Assembly (NCBI RefSeq): GCF_001766675.1 | Contig: NZ_MJLT01000045.1 | Coordinates: 248,001-312,000, forward strand | Direction: 5' to 3' | DNA from: Arthrobacter sp. SW1 | GTDB taxonomy: Bacteria; Actinomycetota; Actinomycetes; Actinomycetales; Micrococcaceae | DNA length: 64,000 bases | Shown here: positions 55,606 to 63,851 of the stretch, piece by piece | How the letters are laid out: each line of letters starts with the position of its first letter | Position numbering within the stretch: the first letter of the stretch is position 1 | Made by a program: the position numbers and the translations under genes | Notes under the pieces: generated by a model | What the model was told of the DNA's origin: nothing | The model's database searches: none | Seen by the model: the letters and a program-made list of their open reading frames with translations, nothing else

Positions 55606-55680
55606 ACATGTCCCTCCTTGGCCGCGGGCGGTGGACATAACAGGAATATGCGCATCGTTGGGGCCGAACGGTGGACATGT
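55606..55680. repeat. Intergenic element with ACATGTCC terminal inverted repeats
   Basis: The element opens with ACATGTCC (55606-55613) and closes with GGACATGT (55673-55680), an exact inverted pair. Inside, two direct copies of a CGGTGGACAT core (near 55630 and 55670), each preceded by GGCC plus a few bases, are about 40 bp apart. It fills the space between the convergent MFS and PAP2 genes. It may be another dispersed palindromic repeat family. Confidence 0.55.
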
Positions 55681-55710
55681 CCGGTGGGGAACGGTGGCTC
55701 GCGGCGCTTC

Positions 55711-56613
55711 TCAGCTGCGCCGGCGCGCTGCGTGGCCGAAGAGCCAGGTGGCTGCCACGGTTCCGAGGTACCCCGTGATGACGATGAGCGAGACCCCGGC
55801 CCAGAAATAGTTGGTGGTGCTTTCCTCTTGCGCGGCGCCGGGAATGCCCAGGCCCGCGGGTGCGATCCTGATGAGCGAGTACACGGCCACCGCGGCGGAG
55901 AGCAGTCCGGCCAGCACGGACAGCCCCAGCCAGAGCCGTGACGACGCCCAGTGTTCGCCGTGCCCGTCCCACACGTTCCAGCGGTTGCCGCTGCGCATCA
56001 CCAGCCAGCCGGCGGGCAGCATGACGGCGCCGGTCACCAGGAAGGCCGCGACGACGTCTGCCGGCCGGTGCCATTGGTTGATCAGCGTGGACACCCCCGC
56101 CGCCACGGCGAAGGTGCCGCCCAGGAAGCCGGCCAGCGGCCGCCACCGCGGCGAGACCACCAGGAACACCGCCGCCGCGGCGGAGGCGGCCAGGGTGGTG
56201 TGCCCGGACGGCAGCGAGTTGAGTTCGAGGGTCTGGACGCCGGTGAACGGGCGGTCAGGGAACCAGTCCTTCAGCATTTGGGTGGCGAAGTTTGCGACGG
56301 CGCAGGACGCCACCGTGATGCCCGCTGCCTTCCAGCGGCGCCGGGCGAGCGTGACGAACAGGACCACGACGGCGGCGATCGCCAGGGAGATTCCCGGCAG
56401 CAGGTCAAGGAACCGCGTCGTGGCCTTGCCGGCGGGACCGTGGATCTCCACGGCCTCGACAAGCGCAGATTCGTCGATGTACTGGCCGGTGGTGGTGTGG
56501 ACGAAGAAGTAGTAGCTGGCGGCGATCCCGGCAATGCAGGCAAGGGTGGCGAGGGCGAAGAGCAGGCCGCTGCCTTTGGCCGCAGGGAGCCCGCCGGGTC
56601 TACTAACGATCAT
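55711..56613 (-). CDS. PAP2-family membrane phosphatase
   Basis: 300 residues from the ATG at 56613; AAAGGG abuts the ATG, so the start is uncertain. Six or more membrane segments. The three PAP2 motifs are present: KDWFPDRPF (Lys...ArgPro), LNSLPSGHTTLA (PSGH) and STLINQWHRPADV (Arg... His... with the catalytic His). Members dephosphorylate lipid phosphates, and some recycle undecaprenyl pyrophosphate. An external N-terminal region (about 45-75) precedes the core. The substrate is inferred only from the family. Confidence 0.9.
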   Translation of the reverse strand: MIVSRPGGLPAAKGSGLLFALATLACIAGIAASYYFFVHTTTGQYIDESALVEAVEIHGPAGKATTRFLDLLPGISLAIAAVVVLFVTLARRRWKAAGITVASCAVANFATQMLKDWFPDRPFTGVQTLELNSLPSGHTTLAASAAAAVFLVVSPRWRPLAGFLGGTFAVAAGVSTLINQWHRPADVVAAFLVTGAVMLPAGWLVMRSGNRWNVWDGHGEHWASSRLWLGLSVLAGLLSAAVAVYSLIRIAPAGLGIPGAAQEESTTNYFWAGVSLIVITGYLGTVAATWLFGHAARRRS

Positions 56614-56708
56614 CCCTTTCAGGGTGCCACACCGTTCCTGGCAGGACACATTGAGCGGCCTGGGCGGAGGCTGGGAGAGGTGAGGCGGCGGCAACATGCT
56701 TGTGACTC

Positions 56709-56757
56709 TTGACACGTGTTAGGTGGAGGATTTACAGTTCCTAACACGTGTTAGGAA
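56709..56757 (+). promoter_or_regulatory. Promoter and double LacI operator of the GH32 sugar operon
   Basis: TTGACA (56709-56714) with an 18-base spacer to TACAGT (56733-56738) forms the promoter. A perfect 20-bp palindrome TTCCTAACACGTGTTAGGAA lies at 56738-56757, just past the -10. A second site, TTGACACGTGTTAG (56709-56722), overlaps the -35 and matches 12 of the 14 core bases. The centres are 32 bp apart, about three helical turns. A third copy precedes the LacI gene (62635-62648). Confidence 0.85.
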
Positions 56758-56766
56758 GGAAAAGAC

Positions 56767-58185
56767 ATGCCAGGAAGCAACGGGAAGCTGCGTGATATCT
56801 CACGCAGGACTGCCCTTGGCGCCTTGGGCGTGGGAATCGTCGGGGCAACTGTGGCGTCGTGGCCGCGGCTGACCGGAACCGACATCCCCGGCCGCGGCGA
56901 CAACAGCCTCAGCATCGCCATCATGGGTACCGCCGCGGACGCCGCTGCCCGCCAGAAAGTGGTCGACGCATTCGCCAAGGTCCACCCGGAGATCAAGGTC
57001 AAAGTCCAGGCCATCCAAGCCGTGGACTGGAAGGACTTCTTCACCAAGATCCTCACCATGGTGGCCGCCGGAACTCCGCCGGACGTGGTCTACGTGGCCA
57101 CGGAAGGGGCCCAGCTCTTCGCCGAGAAGCTGGCCCATCCGCTCGACGAGTACCTGCGCCGGGATGCCGAGCACATGAAGGAGTACTTCGAGGACGTCCA
57201 CCCCAGCCTGGTGGAAGCCTTCATGTACAAAGGCAGCCTGTTCCAGCTCCCCATCGACTGGAACGCCGCCAACATGTACTACAACACCACGGCGCTGCGG
57301 CAGGCGGGCCTGGAGCGTCCTGCCGATGACTGGACGCACCTGGACTTCCGCAACACCCTTGCCGCGATGCGCAAGGCGCGGCCCTCGGACTTCACGCCCT
57401 ACTACTGGACCAACCGGCTCTTCGGCGGCGTGGTGCCGTGGCTCTACGCCAATGACACCAGCTTCCTGAAGGAAACCAAGTCGGGCGGCGGGCGCTGGCT
57501 GTGGGACAGCTTCTACGCCAACGACCCCACCCGCGGCATGCGCTCCGGTGGCTACCAATGGCTGGAAGCCAACGCCACCGATCCCAAGGTCTTCGAATCC
57601 TTCGACTTCCTGCGCGGCCTCGTCAAGGACGGCCTGGGCGTCCGCCCCGAAGAAGGCGGCGGCAATTCCTTGGTGGGCCTGTTCGCCTCCAACCGGATCG
57701 GCACCACCCCGGCCGGTGGCTACTGGGTGCAGGGCCTGAGCGAGGCCGGCATGAAGCAGGACGACTACGATGTCCAGTTCTTCCCCAAGTGGCGCACCCA
57801 GCGCCACCAGTTCGGCACCGCCGGCTACGCGATCATGAAGACGGCCAAGGACAAGGACGCCGCCTGGGAATGGGTGAAGTTCAGCTCCAGCCTCGAGGCC
57901 ATGCAGATCGTCTTCCCCACTCCGAACACCACCCCGGCCCGGCGTTCCATGGTCAACGAGCAGCTGTACGCGGGCAAGGGACCGCGGCACTGGAAGGTCT
58001 TCTACGACACCCTGGACCGTTTTCCCAGCACCGGTCCCATTCCCGCCCCGCCCCAGCAGGCCGCCGTCGAAACGGCCCTGATGAAGAACGTGTCCCTGGC
58101 CGTCAGCGGTGACGAACGCCAGCTGAAGTCGGCGCTCGAGTCACTGCAGCGGGACCTCGAATTCGCCTTGAGGAGGCAGCCATGA
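56767..58185 (+). CDS. ABC transporter sugar-binding protein, Tat signal, lipobox Cys replaced
   Basis: 472 residues, GGAAGGAAAA before the ATG. Type 1 extracellular solute-binding fold (MalE-like): VVDAFAKVHPEIKVKVQAIQ, AAGTPPDVVYVATEGAQLFA, LPIDWNAANMYYNTTALRQA. The N-terminus has a Tat motif, SRRTALGALG, then a hydrophobic run. At the lipobox position the sequence is VASW: Trp32 stands where Cys is expected (TGG codon), and no other Cys follows nearby. The protein may stay held by an uncleaved signal, be released, or the codon may be a sequence error. With two permeases and GH32 it binds sucrose, fructo-oligosaccharide or levan fragments. Confidence 0.9.
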   Translation: MPGSNGKLRDISRRTALGALGVGIVGATVASWPRLTGTDIPGRGDNSLSIAIMGTAADAAARQKVVDAFAKVHPEIKVKVQAIQAVDWKDFFTKILTMVAAGTPPDVVYVATEGAQLFAEKLAHPLDEYLRRDAEHMKEYFEDVHPSLVEAFMYKGSLFQLPIDWNAANMYYNTTALRQAGLERPADDWTHLDFRNTLAAMRKARPSDFTPYYWTNRLFGGVVPWLYANDTSFLKETKSGGGRWLWDSFYANDPTRGMRSGGYQWLEANATDPKVFESFDFLRGLVKDGLGVRPEEGGGNSLVGLFASNRIGTTPAGGYWVQGLSEAGMKQDDYDVQFFPKWRTQRHQFGTAGYAIMKTAKDKDAAWEWVKFSSSLEAMQIVFPTPNTTPARRSMVNEQLYAGKGPRHWKVFYDTLDRFPSTGPIPAPPQQAAVETALMKNVSLAVSGDERQLKSALESLQRDLEFALRRQP

Positions 58186-59141
58186 GCACCGCCAGCGAAA
58201 CGCGCGTGCGCAACAAGGCCCTGCGCGGCAACAGCACAAGCGGCGCCGGCAAGCCCGGCCGCTCGGGCCGCGAACGCCAGCCCTGGCTGCCGTGGGTCTT
58301 CCTGGCCCCCACCATCGTGGGCATGGGCATCTTCACCCTGCTGCCCATCATCGCCTCGGTGGCCCTGGCCTTCTTCCGCTGGGACATCATCTCGGCGCCG
58401 AGCTTCGTGGGCTTCGACAACTTTGCCGAAGTGGTCCAGGATCCCACGGTGCGGATGTCCTTCCTGAACACCATCCTGTTCGTGGTGGTGGCCGTGGCCC
58501 TGCAGCTGGGCCTCGCGCTCGGCCTGGCGATCATGGTCCAGGAAAAGCTCCCGGCCTGGCTGCGGGTCTTCTTCCGCAGCGCCTTCTTCTTCCCGCTGAT
58601 CCTCTCCGCCGCGTCGGTGTCGATCTTCATGCGGTACCTGTTCAACGAACAGTTCGGGGTGGTCAACTGGCTGCTGTCCCTCGTGGGCATCCCCGCGGTT
58701 CCCTGGCTGACGACTCCGGGCGGTTCCGCCGCCGTCGTGATCCTGGTGTACGTGTGGCAGAACTTCGGCTTCTCCTTCCTGCTGTTCATCGGCGGGCTCG
58801 CCTCCATCCCGGTGGAGACCTATGAGGCGGCGTCCCTGGACGGCGCCACCGGCTGGCGCAAGCACGTCCACGTGACCCTGCCGCTGCTCAGCCCCACCAC
58901 CCTGGTGGCCTCCGTGATGGCGATCATCAACGCCCTCCAGGTCTTCGACCAGCCCTTCGTGCTCACCCGCGGCGGCCCCGGAGACTCCACCCGCACGGCC
59001 GTGATGGTGATCTTCGAGTCCGCGTTCCAGCGCCTCGAATTCGGCCAGGCCTCCGCGATCGGCGTGATCCTCACCCTGATCATCATGGCCATCACGGCCG
59101 CCCAGTTCCGGCTCAGCAAACGATTCGTCTTCTACCAGTGA
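58182..59141 (+). CDS. ABC transporter permease, MalF-type
   Basis: 319 residues, ATGA overlap with the binding protein gene. Six core membrane segments follow a basic, Gly/Ser-rich N-terminus (about 1-35). The cytoplasmic EAA loop is VETYEAASLDGATGWRKHVH (EAAxxDGA), where the ATPase docks. No ATP-binding subunit is in the operon, so a shared MsiK-type ATPase encoded elsewhere is needed, as in other actinobacteria. Confidence 0.95.
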   Translation: MSTASETRVRNKALRGNSTSGAGKPGRSGRERQPWLPWVFLAPTIVGMGIFTLLPIIASVALAFFRWDIISAPSFVGFDNFAEVVQDPTVRMSFLNTILFVVVAVALQLGLALGLAIMVQEKLPAWLRVFFRSAFFFPLILSAASVSIFMRYLFNEQFGVVNWLLSLVGIPAVPWLTTPGGSAAVVILVYVWQNFGFSFLLFIGGLASIPVETYEAASLDGATGWRKHVHVTLPLLSPTTLVASVMAIINALQVFDQPFVLTRGGPGDSTRTAVMVIFESAFQRLEFGQASAIGVILTLIIMAITAAQFRLSKRFVFYQ

Positions 59142-59149
59142 GGCCCGCC

Positions 59150-60022
59150 ATGACCACCACCATCAAGCGCACCGCCGCTGAGCGGGTTGTTGTCCACCGC
59201 CGGAAGTTCGACTGGTCCGTCGCCGGCCGCATCGTCCTTCTCTCGCTCGCCGCCGTCCTGGTCCTCGGACCAGTGCTGTGGACCCTGTCCACCTCGCTGC
59301 GGCCGCCGGCGGAATCGTTCCAGCTGCCGCCGTCGTTCCTGCCGCTGAACCCGGACTTCGTCTCCTACGGGCAGGTCTTCAAGCAACTGAACATCGTCGG
59401 GCTGGTCCTTAACAGCGCCCTCGTCACCGGGCTGATCGCCGTCGGGCAGATGATCACCGCGGCGCTGGCCGGCTACGCCTTCGCGAACCTCAGGTTCCGC
59501 GGCCGCAACGCGCTGTTCTCGATCGTGCTGGCCACCATGATGGTGCCCGCCCAGGTCACGATCGTCCCGGTCTTCATGCTCATCCGCGGCGTCGGCCTTT
59601 CCGACACCCTGATGGCGCTGATCCTTCCGGCCATCCCGACGGCGTTCGGCACCTTCCTGATGCGCCAGTACTTCCTGGGGCTGCCGGCAGACCTCGCGGA
59701 AGCCGCGGCGATCGACGGCGCCTCCCCGTGGCGGACCTTCCGCTCCGTGTACGCGCCGCTGGCGATGCCCGGCCTGTCCATCGTGGGCATCCTGGCGTTC
59801 AACTTCCACTGGAACGAGTTCTTCCGTCCGCTCATCATGACCATCTCGGAAGAGAACTTCACCCTCCCGCTGGGCCTCGTCTCGCTGCAGGGCAACCTCG
59901 GCACCGGAAGCATCTCCGTGGTGCTGGCCGGCGTGGTGCTCTCCATGATCCCGGCCCTGGTGGTCTTCATGTTCGGCCAGCGCGCGCTCCGGGACGGCCT
60001 CACCGCCGGCACCGGCAAGTAA
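59150..60022 (+). CDS. ABC transporter permease, MalG-type
   Basis: 290 residues from the ATG at 59150, with GAGG 6 bases upstream; a GTG at 59138 overlapping the previous stop is an alternative. Six membrane segments. The EAA loop is LAEAAAIDGASPWRTFRSVY. It pairs with the MalF-type permease to form the membrane pore. The last residues GTGK are 28 bp before the GH32 gene. Confidence 0.95.
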   Translation: MTTTIKRTAAERVVVHRRKFDWSVAGRIVLLSLAAVLVLGPVLWTLSTSLRPPAESFQLPPSFLPLNPDFVSYGQVFKQLNIVGLVLNSALVTGLIAVGQMITAALAGYAFANLRFRGRNALFSIVLATMMVPAQVTIVPVFMLIRGVGLSDTLMALILPAIPTAFGTFLMRQYFLGLPADLAEAAAIDGASPWRTFRSVYAPLAMPGLSIVGILAFNFHWNEFFRPLIMTISEENFTLPLGLVSLQGNLGTGSISVVLAGVVLSMIPALVVFMFGQRALRDGLTAGTGK

Positions 60023-60050
60023 TCCACAACTTCAGTAAAGGAACATCTTC

Positions 60051-61463
60051 ATGAGCAGCACCGCAACGGGCAAGCAGGGCCCGGCCACCGCCACCGCGGC
60101 AGCCCACCCGGATCCCGCCTTCCCGCGCCTGCACCCCCGCCCGGCACAGGGCTGGATCAACGACCCCAACGGCGTCACCTACCTCAACGGCCGCTACCAC
60201 GTCTTCTTCCAGTACAACCCGGACTCTGCCCGGCACCACCGGATCTGCTGGGGCCACGTCAGCTCCGCTGACCTGCTGAACTGGGAAGAGCACCCCGTGG
60301 CCTTGCGCCCCCAGGACGGCGGTCCGGACGATTTCGGCTGCTGGACCGGCGTCGTCACGGACGACGACGGCGTGCCCACCGCCGCGTACTCGGGTGTCCG
60401 TTCGGGTGAAGGTGCCTCGCAGGTGGTCATCGCCCGCGGTTCGGCGGACCTGGTGGAGTGGACGCAGGACGGCCACGTGGCCGTGTCCATGCCGGAGGAC
60501 CCGCAGGTCACCGCAGTGCGGGACCCGTTCCTCTTCCGCTTCGAAGGCCGGCGCTACGCCATCCAGGGCGCGGGCCTGGCCGACGGCCGCGCGGCCCTGC
60601 TGCTCTACCGCGTGGACAGCATGGACTGCTGGGAATACCAGGGCATCTGGCTGACCACGGACAACGCCGCCGGTGCAGGCCATGACGTGAACCGGGCCGA
60701 GATCTGGGAGTGCCCGCAGCTGGTCCGCATCCCGGACGGCGACGGCGGCACGGCCTGGCTGGCCATGTTCTCGCTCTGGCAGAAGGACGACGACCACGAG
60801 CACCTGCTCGGCGTCGGGCACCTGATCGGCGGCATGGCGGCCGATCCGGAGACGGGTCTTCCCGTGTTCACCCCGCGTGACGCAGGCAAGTCGGACGCCG
60901 GCCGGGACTTCTACGCCCCGCAGATCACCCAGCTCGACGACGCACCGGACGGCACTCCGCGTGCGCTGCTTTGGGGCTGGGCCAACGAAGGTCCGGGCCG
61001 GGACGGCCGCCGCGGACGTTCGCAGGACGAGATCGACGCCGCAGGCTGGGCCGGCGTGCTGACCCACCCGCGCGTACTGTCACTCTCGGACGGCGCGCTC
61101 GCCGTGGCTCCCGCACCGGAGATCGACGGTTACCGGAGCGCCCTGCTGGCGGAAGCCGCCGTCGGGAACGTGGCCCTGCCTGCGTTCGCCGAGGCACGGG
61201 TGAGTGGTGCTGCTTCCTTCGCCGGCGGCGAGGTGCGGCTGGTGCTCGGTGCGGTTTCCGGAGAACAGGGCCAGACGGTCTTCGCCGGTTCCTTGGCGGC
61301 GGGCGAGGAGCTGCGGATCTTCATCGACGCCTCGCTGGTGGAGGTGTACCGCAGCGGCTCCGTGGCCACGACGCTCCGCGCCTACCCGGCGGCCGGCGAA
61401 GAATGGCGGCTCGAGCTGCCGTCCGGCGCATCCGCCGAGGTGTGGGAGCTGGCGGGCGCCTGA
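60051..61463 (+). CDS. GH32 beta-fructosidase (sucrase/levanase type), cytoplasmic
   Basis: 470 residues. Five-bladed propeller, with HPRPAQGWINDPNGVTYLNG giving the nucleophile Asp in WINDPNG, then VRDPFLFRFEGRRY (transition-state Asp of RDP) and RAEIWECPQLVRI with the acid/base Glu in the EC motif. The C-terminal beta-sandwich has LRIFIDASLVEVYRSGSVAT. There is no signal peptide, so it cleaves terminal fructose from imported sugars inside the cell. It is the last gene of the LacI-controlled operon. No PTS or fructokinase gene is nearby to say whether the substrate is phosphorylated. Confidence 0.94.
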   Translation: MSSTATGKQGPATATAAAHPDPAFPRLHPRPAQGWINDPNGVTYLNGRYHVFFQYNPDSARHHRICWGHVSSADLLNWEEHPVALRPQDGGPDDFGCWTGVVTDDDGVPTAAYSGVRSGEGASQVVIARGSADLVEWTQDGHVAVSMPEDPQVTAVRDPFLFRFEGRRYAIQGAGLADGRAALLLYRVDSMDCWEYQGIWLTTDNAAGAGHDVNRAEIWECPQLVRIPDGDGGTAWLAMFSLWQKDDDHEHLLGVGHLIGGMAADPETGLPVFTPRDAGKSDAGRDFYAPQITQLDDAPDGTPRALLWGWANEGPGRDGRRGRSQDEIDAAGWAGVLTHPRVLSLSDGALAVAPAPEIDGYRSALLAEAAVGNVALPAFAEARVSGAASFAGGEVRLVLGAVSGEQGQTVFAGSLAAGEELRIFIDASLVEVYRSGSVATTLRAYPAAGEEWRLELPSGASAEVWELAGA

Positions 61464-61477
61464 TACGGCCTGACACG

Positions 61478-61521
61478 AAAGCCGTGGCCTTTCCGGTTCT
61501 CCGGAACGGCCACGGCTTTTT
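61478..61521. terminator. Rho-independent terminator between GH32 and LacI genes
   Basis: Arms AAAGCCGTGGCC (61478-61489) and GGCCACGGCTTT (61508-61519), with an extra TTCCGG/CCGGAA pair near the loop. The right arm runs into TTTTT, and the left arm is preceded by AAA, so it can work on both strands. It ends the rightward sugar operon and the leftward regulator gene. Confidence 0.88.
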
Positions 61522-61534
61522 GCTTGAAGGACGG

Positions 61535-62596
61535 TTACGCCGGAACCGGTCCCGTCGATTCCCGGACCACCAGGCGGCAGGGAACCATCGTCTCCAGGCC
61601 GCCGTTCTGCCCGGCGGCCGGATTTTCGATCCGGCCGTTTTCCACCTGGTCCAGCAGCCTGGTCATCGCGGCTGCGCCCATTTCGCGCAGCGGCAGCGCC
61701 ATGGTGGTCAGCGCCGGCACCATGGTGTCGGCGATCCGGCCTTCGTCGTCGTAGCCCATGATCGAAAGTTCGCGCGGGACGCTGAGTCCCAGCCGCGCGG
61801 CCGCCAGTACCACGCCGACGGCGAGGCGGTCGTTCGCGCACATGACCGCCGTGGGGCGCTCAGCGGGGGACACGCCGTCGAGCAAGCGCATGGCCCCGTG
61901 GAAACCGGCGTCGATATCCCAGCCGGCCATGAAGATCCGGTCCTCGCGGACCGGAACACCCGCCGCAGCGAGGGCGTCTTTGTAGCCCCGCACGCGCAGT
62001 GGAGCGGCGGGGGAGGTTTCCGCGCCGGCCAGGAAGGCGATGTCCCGGTGGCCGAGGCCCAGCAGGTGCTGAGCGGATTCGCGGCCGCCGGAAACCTCAT
62101 CCGGGATGACGTGGTGCAGGCGCGGCTCGGGCGCGTTGTCGATGCAGTTGGCCAGGACGGAGGGCACCCGGAGCATGCCCTGCGGGACGTCAAGCGGCTT
62201 GAGGCCCACGGTGACGTACATGAGGCCGTCCACCTGTCGGTCGAGCAGGGTTTCCACGGCGCTGGCATCCCGGGAGGCATCGAGTTCGGTGTCCATCACC
62301 ACGGTGACGAAGCCGCGGCTGCGCGCGACGTCGTCCGCGCCGCCGATGATGTTGCCGTCAAAGGGGCTGGTAACCACTTCATCGGACACGATGCCGATCA
62401 CGCGGGTGCGCTGGTTCCGCAGGCTCAGGGCGATGGGGTTGGGGGTGTAGTTCAGTTCTGCGGCGGCCTGCCGGATCCGGTCCTGGCTTTCCTTGGCCAC
62501 GTTGCCGTCGCCCCGGCCGTTGAGCACCAGCGACACGGCGCTGCGGGAGACTCCGGCGCGCTTGGCGACATCGAGCGCTGTGGCTTTTCGCTGCAT
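61535..62596 (-). CDS. LacI-family repressor of the sugar operon
   Basis: 353 residues from the ATG at 62596 (MQRKATALDVAKRAGVSRSA). The HTH and hinge cover about 5-60 (VSLVLNGRGDGNVAKESQ, then YTPNPIALSLRNQRT). The ligand domain has the periplasmic-binding-like fold (IGIVSDEVVTSPFDGNIIGG, MCANDRLAVGVVLAAARLGL, IMGYDDEGRIADTMVPALTT). It lies convergent to the operon it should control. The CTAACACGTGTTAG-type site occurs twice at the operon promoter and once at 62635-62648 before this gene, indicating autoregulation. The inducer is probably sucrose or a fructose-containing sugar. Confidence 0.93.
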   Translation of the reverse strand: MQRKATALDVAKRAGVSRSAVSLVLNGRGDGNVAKESQDRIRQAAAELNYTPNPIALSLRNQRTRVIGIVSDEVVTSPFDGNIIGGADDVARSRGFVTVVMDTELDASRDASAVETLLDRQVDGLMYVTVGLKPLDVPQGMLRVPSVLANCIDNAPEPRLHHVIPDEVSGGRESAQHLLGLGHRDIAFLAGAETSPAAPLRVRGYKDALAAAGVPVREDRIFMAGWDIDAGFHGAMRLLDGVSPAERPTAVMCANDRLAVGVVLAAARLGLSVPRELSIMGYDDEGRIADTMVPALTTMALPLREMGAAAMTRLLDQVENGRIENPAAGQNGGLETMVPCRLVVRESTGPVPA

Positions 62597-62634
62597 GGTT
62601 GAAACCCCTTCGGACTGCTGTAGGAACAGCTTAG

Positions 62635-62648
62635 CTAACTCGTGTGAG
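62635..62648. promoter_or_regulatory. LacI operator near lacI and menC starts
   Basis: CTAACTCGTGTGAG matches 12 of 14 bases of the core palindrome CTAACACGTGTTAG found at 56741-56754. It is 38 bp upstream of the LacI gene start and 42 bp upstream of menC, in the 94-bp gap between these divergent genes, so it may touch both promoters. Confidence 0.65.
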
Positions 62649-62690
62649 CCGCGATGGGAAGCGGCGGCGGCAGGCACGTAGAGTGGGCCT

Positions 62691-63722
62691 GTGCCTGAAT
62701 CCGCCGCCCTGCCCGCCCAGCCACTGCCGGCCCAGCCGCTGCCGGTCCTCGACGAACTGCTCGCCACGGCCCGCGTGGTGAGCCTGCCCATGCGCGTGAA
62801 GTTCCGCGGCATCATGGAGCGCGAAACCCTGCTGCTGGAGGGCCCCGCCGGCTGGGGCGAATTCTGCCCCTTCCCCGAATACGGCGACGCCGAAGCGTCC
62901 CGCTGGCTCGCCGCCGCCGTCGAAGCCGCCTGGGCAGGGTTCCCGCAGCCGCTCCGCAGCAGCATCCCGGTCAACGCCACGGTTCCGGCTGTGGACGCCG
63001 CGCGGGTGCCCGAGGTCCTGGCCCGCTTCGGCCGGGTGGATGCCGTCAAGGTCAAGGTGGCCGAGCGCGGCCAATCGCTCGCGGAGGATCTCGCCCGCGT
63101 CACTGCCGTCCGGGAAGCGCTGCCGGAAGCAGCCATCCGGGTGGATGCGAACGGCGGCTGGGACGTCCCGCAGGCCGTGGAGGCACTCGGCCGGCTGGCC
63201 GCCGTCGGGCTCGAATACGCGGAGCAGCCCGTGCCGGACATTGCTGGACTCGCCGAAGTCCGCCGCCGCCTCGCCGGAAATGGCACAGCTGTGCTGATTG
63301 CCGCCGACGAATCCGTCCGCAAGGAGGACGACCCCCTCAAGGTCGCCCGGGCAGGCGCCGCGGACCTGATCGTCGTCAAGGTGGCACCGCTCGGGGGAGT
63401 GCGGCGGGCCCTGGAGATCGTGGCGCAGGCCGGGCTGCCCGCCGTCGTGAGCTCCGCCCTGGACACCTCGGTGGGCATCCGTGCCGGCCTGGCGCTTGCC
63501 GCTTCCCTCCCGGAACTGCCGTATGCCTGCGGGCTGGGAACCGTGCGCCTGTTTGAGTCGGACATCACCGCCGACCCCCTGGTGCCCGACGACGGCGCCA
63601 TCACCGTGAGCGACGCCGCAGCGGACGCGGGGCTGCTGGAGCGGTACGCGGCCCCCGCCGAGCGGTGGGACTGGTGGCTGGCCCGTCTACGGCGGGTGTA
63701 CGAGGTGCTGGCTGCGGGCTGA
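62691..63722 (+). CDS. menC: o-Succinylbenzoate synthase
   Basis: 343 residues, GTG start. Enolase superfamily: it dehydrates SHCHC to o-succinylbenzoate in menaquinone synthesis. The catalytic Lys pair is in DAVKVKVAERG (K-x-K), the metal ligands in IRVDANGGWD (Asp), EYAEQPV (Glu) and IAADESVRKEDD (Asp), and the second Lys in IVVKVAPLGGVRR. The N-terminal ~28 residues include a repeat PAQPLPAQPLPV. No other men gene is in view. A possible LacI site lies just upstream. Confidence 0.95.
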   Translation: MPESAALPAQPLPAQPLPVLDELLATARVVSLPMRVKFRGIMERETLLLEGPAGWGEFCPFPEYGDAEASRWLAAAVEAAWAGFPQPLRSSIPVNATVPAVDAARVPEVLARFGRVDAVKVKVAERGQSLAEDLARVTAVREALPEAAIRVDANGGWDVPQAVEALGRLAAVGLEYAEQPVPDIAGLAEVRRRLAGNGTAVLIAADESVRKEDDPLKVARAGAADLIVVKVAPLGGVRRALEIVAQAGLPAVVSSALDTSVGIRAGLALAASLPELPYACGLGTVRLFESDITADPLVPDDGAITVSDAAADAGLLERYAAPAERWDWWLARLRRVYEVLAAG

Positions 63723-63733
63723 GTCTTCGCTGT

Positions 63734-63781
63734 GTTCACCGGTTCTGTGTTGACCGGTGCGGTGTTCACCCAGATTTCACC
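63734..63781 (+). promoter_or_regulatory. Pho-box-like direct repeats before phoX
   Basis: GTTCACC at 63734-63740, GTTGACC at 63749-63755 and GTTCACC at 63764-63770 are spaced 15 bp apart, and TTTCACC follows at 63775-63781, 11 bp on. Streptomyces PHO boxes are GTTCACC-like repeats at 11-bp period; only the last pair has that period here. The position, 71 to 118 bp before the phoX ATG, fits activation by a PhoP-type regulator. Confidence 0.6.
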
Positions 63782-63851
63782 GGAGTGTCCTCTCGGATTC
63801 CCTTGGCGCTGACAGGGTGGGCGGGTCCCACGTCTGACTCCGGAGGCCCCC

